Part shown: piece after piece, positions 62,948-64,000 of the stretch
How the letters are laid out: each line of letters starts with the position of its first letter
Position numbering within the stretch: the stretch's first letter is position 1
NCBI GenBank assembly: GCA_015207195.1
Contig: JADEXJ010000011.1
Coordinates: 1 to 64,000 of the forward strand
Source of the DNA: Pleurocapsales cyanobacterium LEGE 10410
GTDB taxonomy: Bacteria > Cyanobacteriota > Cyanobacteriia > Cyanobacteriales > Xenococcaceae
Direction of reading: 5' to 3'
DNA: 64,000 nt
The notes under the pieces: model-generated
What the model was told of the DNA's origin: nothing
The model's database searches: none
Seen by the model: the letters and a program-made list of their open reading frames with translations, nothing else
Made by a program: the position numbers and the translations under genes

Positions 62948-64000
62948 CTATGACGATAGATTGAGTTTTTCTTCTACATTAGCTCCTGGATTATGCTCCC
63001 AGCGATCGCCTACATGAGCATAGATTGAAGTAGTCCGAGGATCGGCATGACCGAGCAAGTCCTGAACCTGTCTCAAGTCCGAACCAGTTCTCAGTGCCAA
63101 CGTACCAGCAGTATGTCTGAGACTATGCGCCGAGAGAGTTCGTCCATCTGTATGCTTTAGATTACATCCAACTAAATAGCGATCGATTATCGCTCTGATG
63201 CTACGTCTCGATAGCTGTTGGTTCTTGCTGTTATTGCTTAGAGAGACAAAGACATAACTTTCAGGCTTTATTTTTCGTCTTAAGACTTTGTATCTAGTCT
63301 GGAGATATTCATCCAGCCAACTAGCTAAATTTTCGGTTAAGGGAACAATTCTACTCGCTCGTTTCGCCGATACCTGTAGTCCAGTTTTAATACCCTGCCT
63401 GACAATATTTTCTACTTTGAGTTGGTGCATCTCGACCGTTCTGCATCCTTCTAAGCTCATGATGCCAATTAAAATGCGATCGCGTAGCAGTACCAGTTTT
63501 TGTTTATTAGTTTTAGCTCGATCTAGTTGAGATTGAAGATAGTCGAGCAAAAACTTTAATTCCTCTGCCTCCATAAAGGTAATTCGAGCAGCAGGGTCTT
63601 TCCTATCTTTGGGTGCTTTGATTTTAGCTGCGGGATTATTGGCAATCAAGCCACGAACCTGTACTGCGTTATAGAAGATTCTGACAATATTGAGCTTAGT
63701 AGCGATCGTCGAGTTGGCATATTCTGACTGCACTAAATATTGACGGTAGAGCTTAATATCTTCTGGTTCTGCCTTTATCGGTGAGAGTAAATTGTCCCTG
63801 CACCAGTTTAAATACTGTTTGGTTACGGATAGGTACGAACGTATGGTATCGGTTGAAGCTGCACCATCTCCTACTTCAAGCTGAAGAAATTTAGCAAAAA
63901 TCTCCTCTAATGTTGATGTAACGTTCGTAGATTCTGGAACAACTATTACTGACTTTATAGGTTCAAGTATCCTATTTTCTTCTACAGGAACAATCTTAAT
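62948..64000 (-). CDS. tyrosine recombinase/integrase, N terminus beyond the window
   Basis: The frame is open on the minus strand to the window edge, so the gene starts past 64000. A GTG at 63733 is internal. The visible part has a SAM-like core-binding domain ([20 protein letters not shown] then [19 protein letters not shown]). The catalytic domain follows, with the first Arg in [12 protein letters not shown], then [12 protein letters not shown] (His-x-x-Arg), [13 protein letters not shown] (His and nucleophile Tyr). It resembles XerC/D and cyanobacterial integrases. No attachment site or tRNA is seen beside it. Confidence 0.9.
   Translation of the reverse strand: MKIVPVEENRILEPIKSVIVVPESTNVTSTLEEIFAKFLQLEVGDGAASTDTIRSYLSVTKQYLNWCRDNLLSPIKAEPEDIKLYRQYLVQSEYANSTIATKLNIVRIFYNAVQVRGLIANNPAAKIKAPKDRKDPAARITFMEAEELKFLLDYLQSQLDRAKTNKQKLVLLRDRILIGIMSLEGCRTVEMHQLKVENIVRQGIKTGLQVSAKRASRIVPLTENLASWLDEYLQTRYKVLRRKIKPESYVFVSLSNNSKNQQLSRRSIRAIIDRYLVGCNLKHTDGRTLSAHSLRHTAGTLALRTGSDLRQVQDLLGHADPRTTSIYAHVGDRWEHNPGANVEEKLNLSS

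Noticed and set aside
1-64000. tRNA, rRNA and known riboswitch genes
   Set aside because: I looked for T-loop GTTCGAATCC-type signatures, rRNA motifs and common riboswitch cores and saw none; a covariance-model search would be decisive.

Overview
The window comes from a cyanobacterium. The octamer GCGATCGC (HIP1) and its shorter forms recur in most genes and intergenic regions. The gene content agrees: an SLH/OprB porin, a DUF1400 hydrolase, a HhoA/HtrA-type protease, bacterial-type glycogen breakdown, and very long CBS/PAS/GAF histidine kinases. Repeat-rich AT intergenic regions (TTTTAGCTTTTAGCT runs, TACCCCAAA runs, GTGGAGTAGTGGA runs) suggest a large filamentous or baeocystous genome. I cannot name the species. 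No rRNA, tRNA or CRISPR array was recognised.

Layout. 1-3149: a secreted DUF1400 alpha/beta hydrolase whose last 44 codons are cut off by an intact-looking IS630-type element (1721-3012, TA target duplication). 3423-9732: DUF5335 and PII-like proteins, then glycogen phosphorylase, HdeD-like protein and GlgX. 10257-20111: ion and stress functions (P-type ATPase, Na+/H+ antiporter, universal stress protein with TrkA and DUF3124, AhpD-like protein, MgtC, DUF1614, MarC). 20108-26183: a YbhGFSR-like export operon led by a second universal stress protein. 26395-30400: a five-domain OmpR-type response regulator, a HigBA-like toxin-antitoxin pair flanked by a duplicated scrap of the regulator gene, and an HtrA protease. 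30742-41768: a polyol uptake and oxidation route (fructokinase, porin, mannitol-type dehydrogenase, Smo/Mtl-type ABC transporter). 42177-45338: an arsenic operon (ArsR, PstS-like protein, Acr3, HCX5R phosphatase). 45516-54652: mostly oxidoreductases with LysR and AraC regulators, partly foreign-looking. 54924-62902: SorC regulator, two small proteins, an Acg-like nitroreductase, a 1446-residue sensor kinase and two receiver proteins. 62948-end: a tyrosine recombinase that runs off the window.

Main result. Ten sites share one promoter architecture: two CCTCA half-sites 11 bp apart (consensus TCCTCATAAGTTCCTCAAA), then 11 nt, then a -10 element beginning TA. The geometry is that of Pho-box type promoters, where an OmpR/PhoB-family regulator replaces the -35 contact. 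Nine of the ten sites lie just upstream of a gene. Their targets are the PII-like pair, the P-type ATPase, both universal stress operons, the AhpD-like gene, HtrA, the polyol transporter, the small-protein/Acg/kinase cluster and a receiver protein with Glu at the phosphorylation site. The tenth points antisense into mgtC. This looks like an uncharacterised stress regulon. Its best local regulator candidate is the response regulator at 26395-28266, and its best local sensor candidate is the kinase at 57632-61972. The gene set (universal stress proteins, Acg-type nitroreductase, CBS protein, PfkB-family kinase, cation ATPase) recalls the mycobacterial DosR dormancy regulon, although the regulator family is different.
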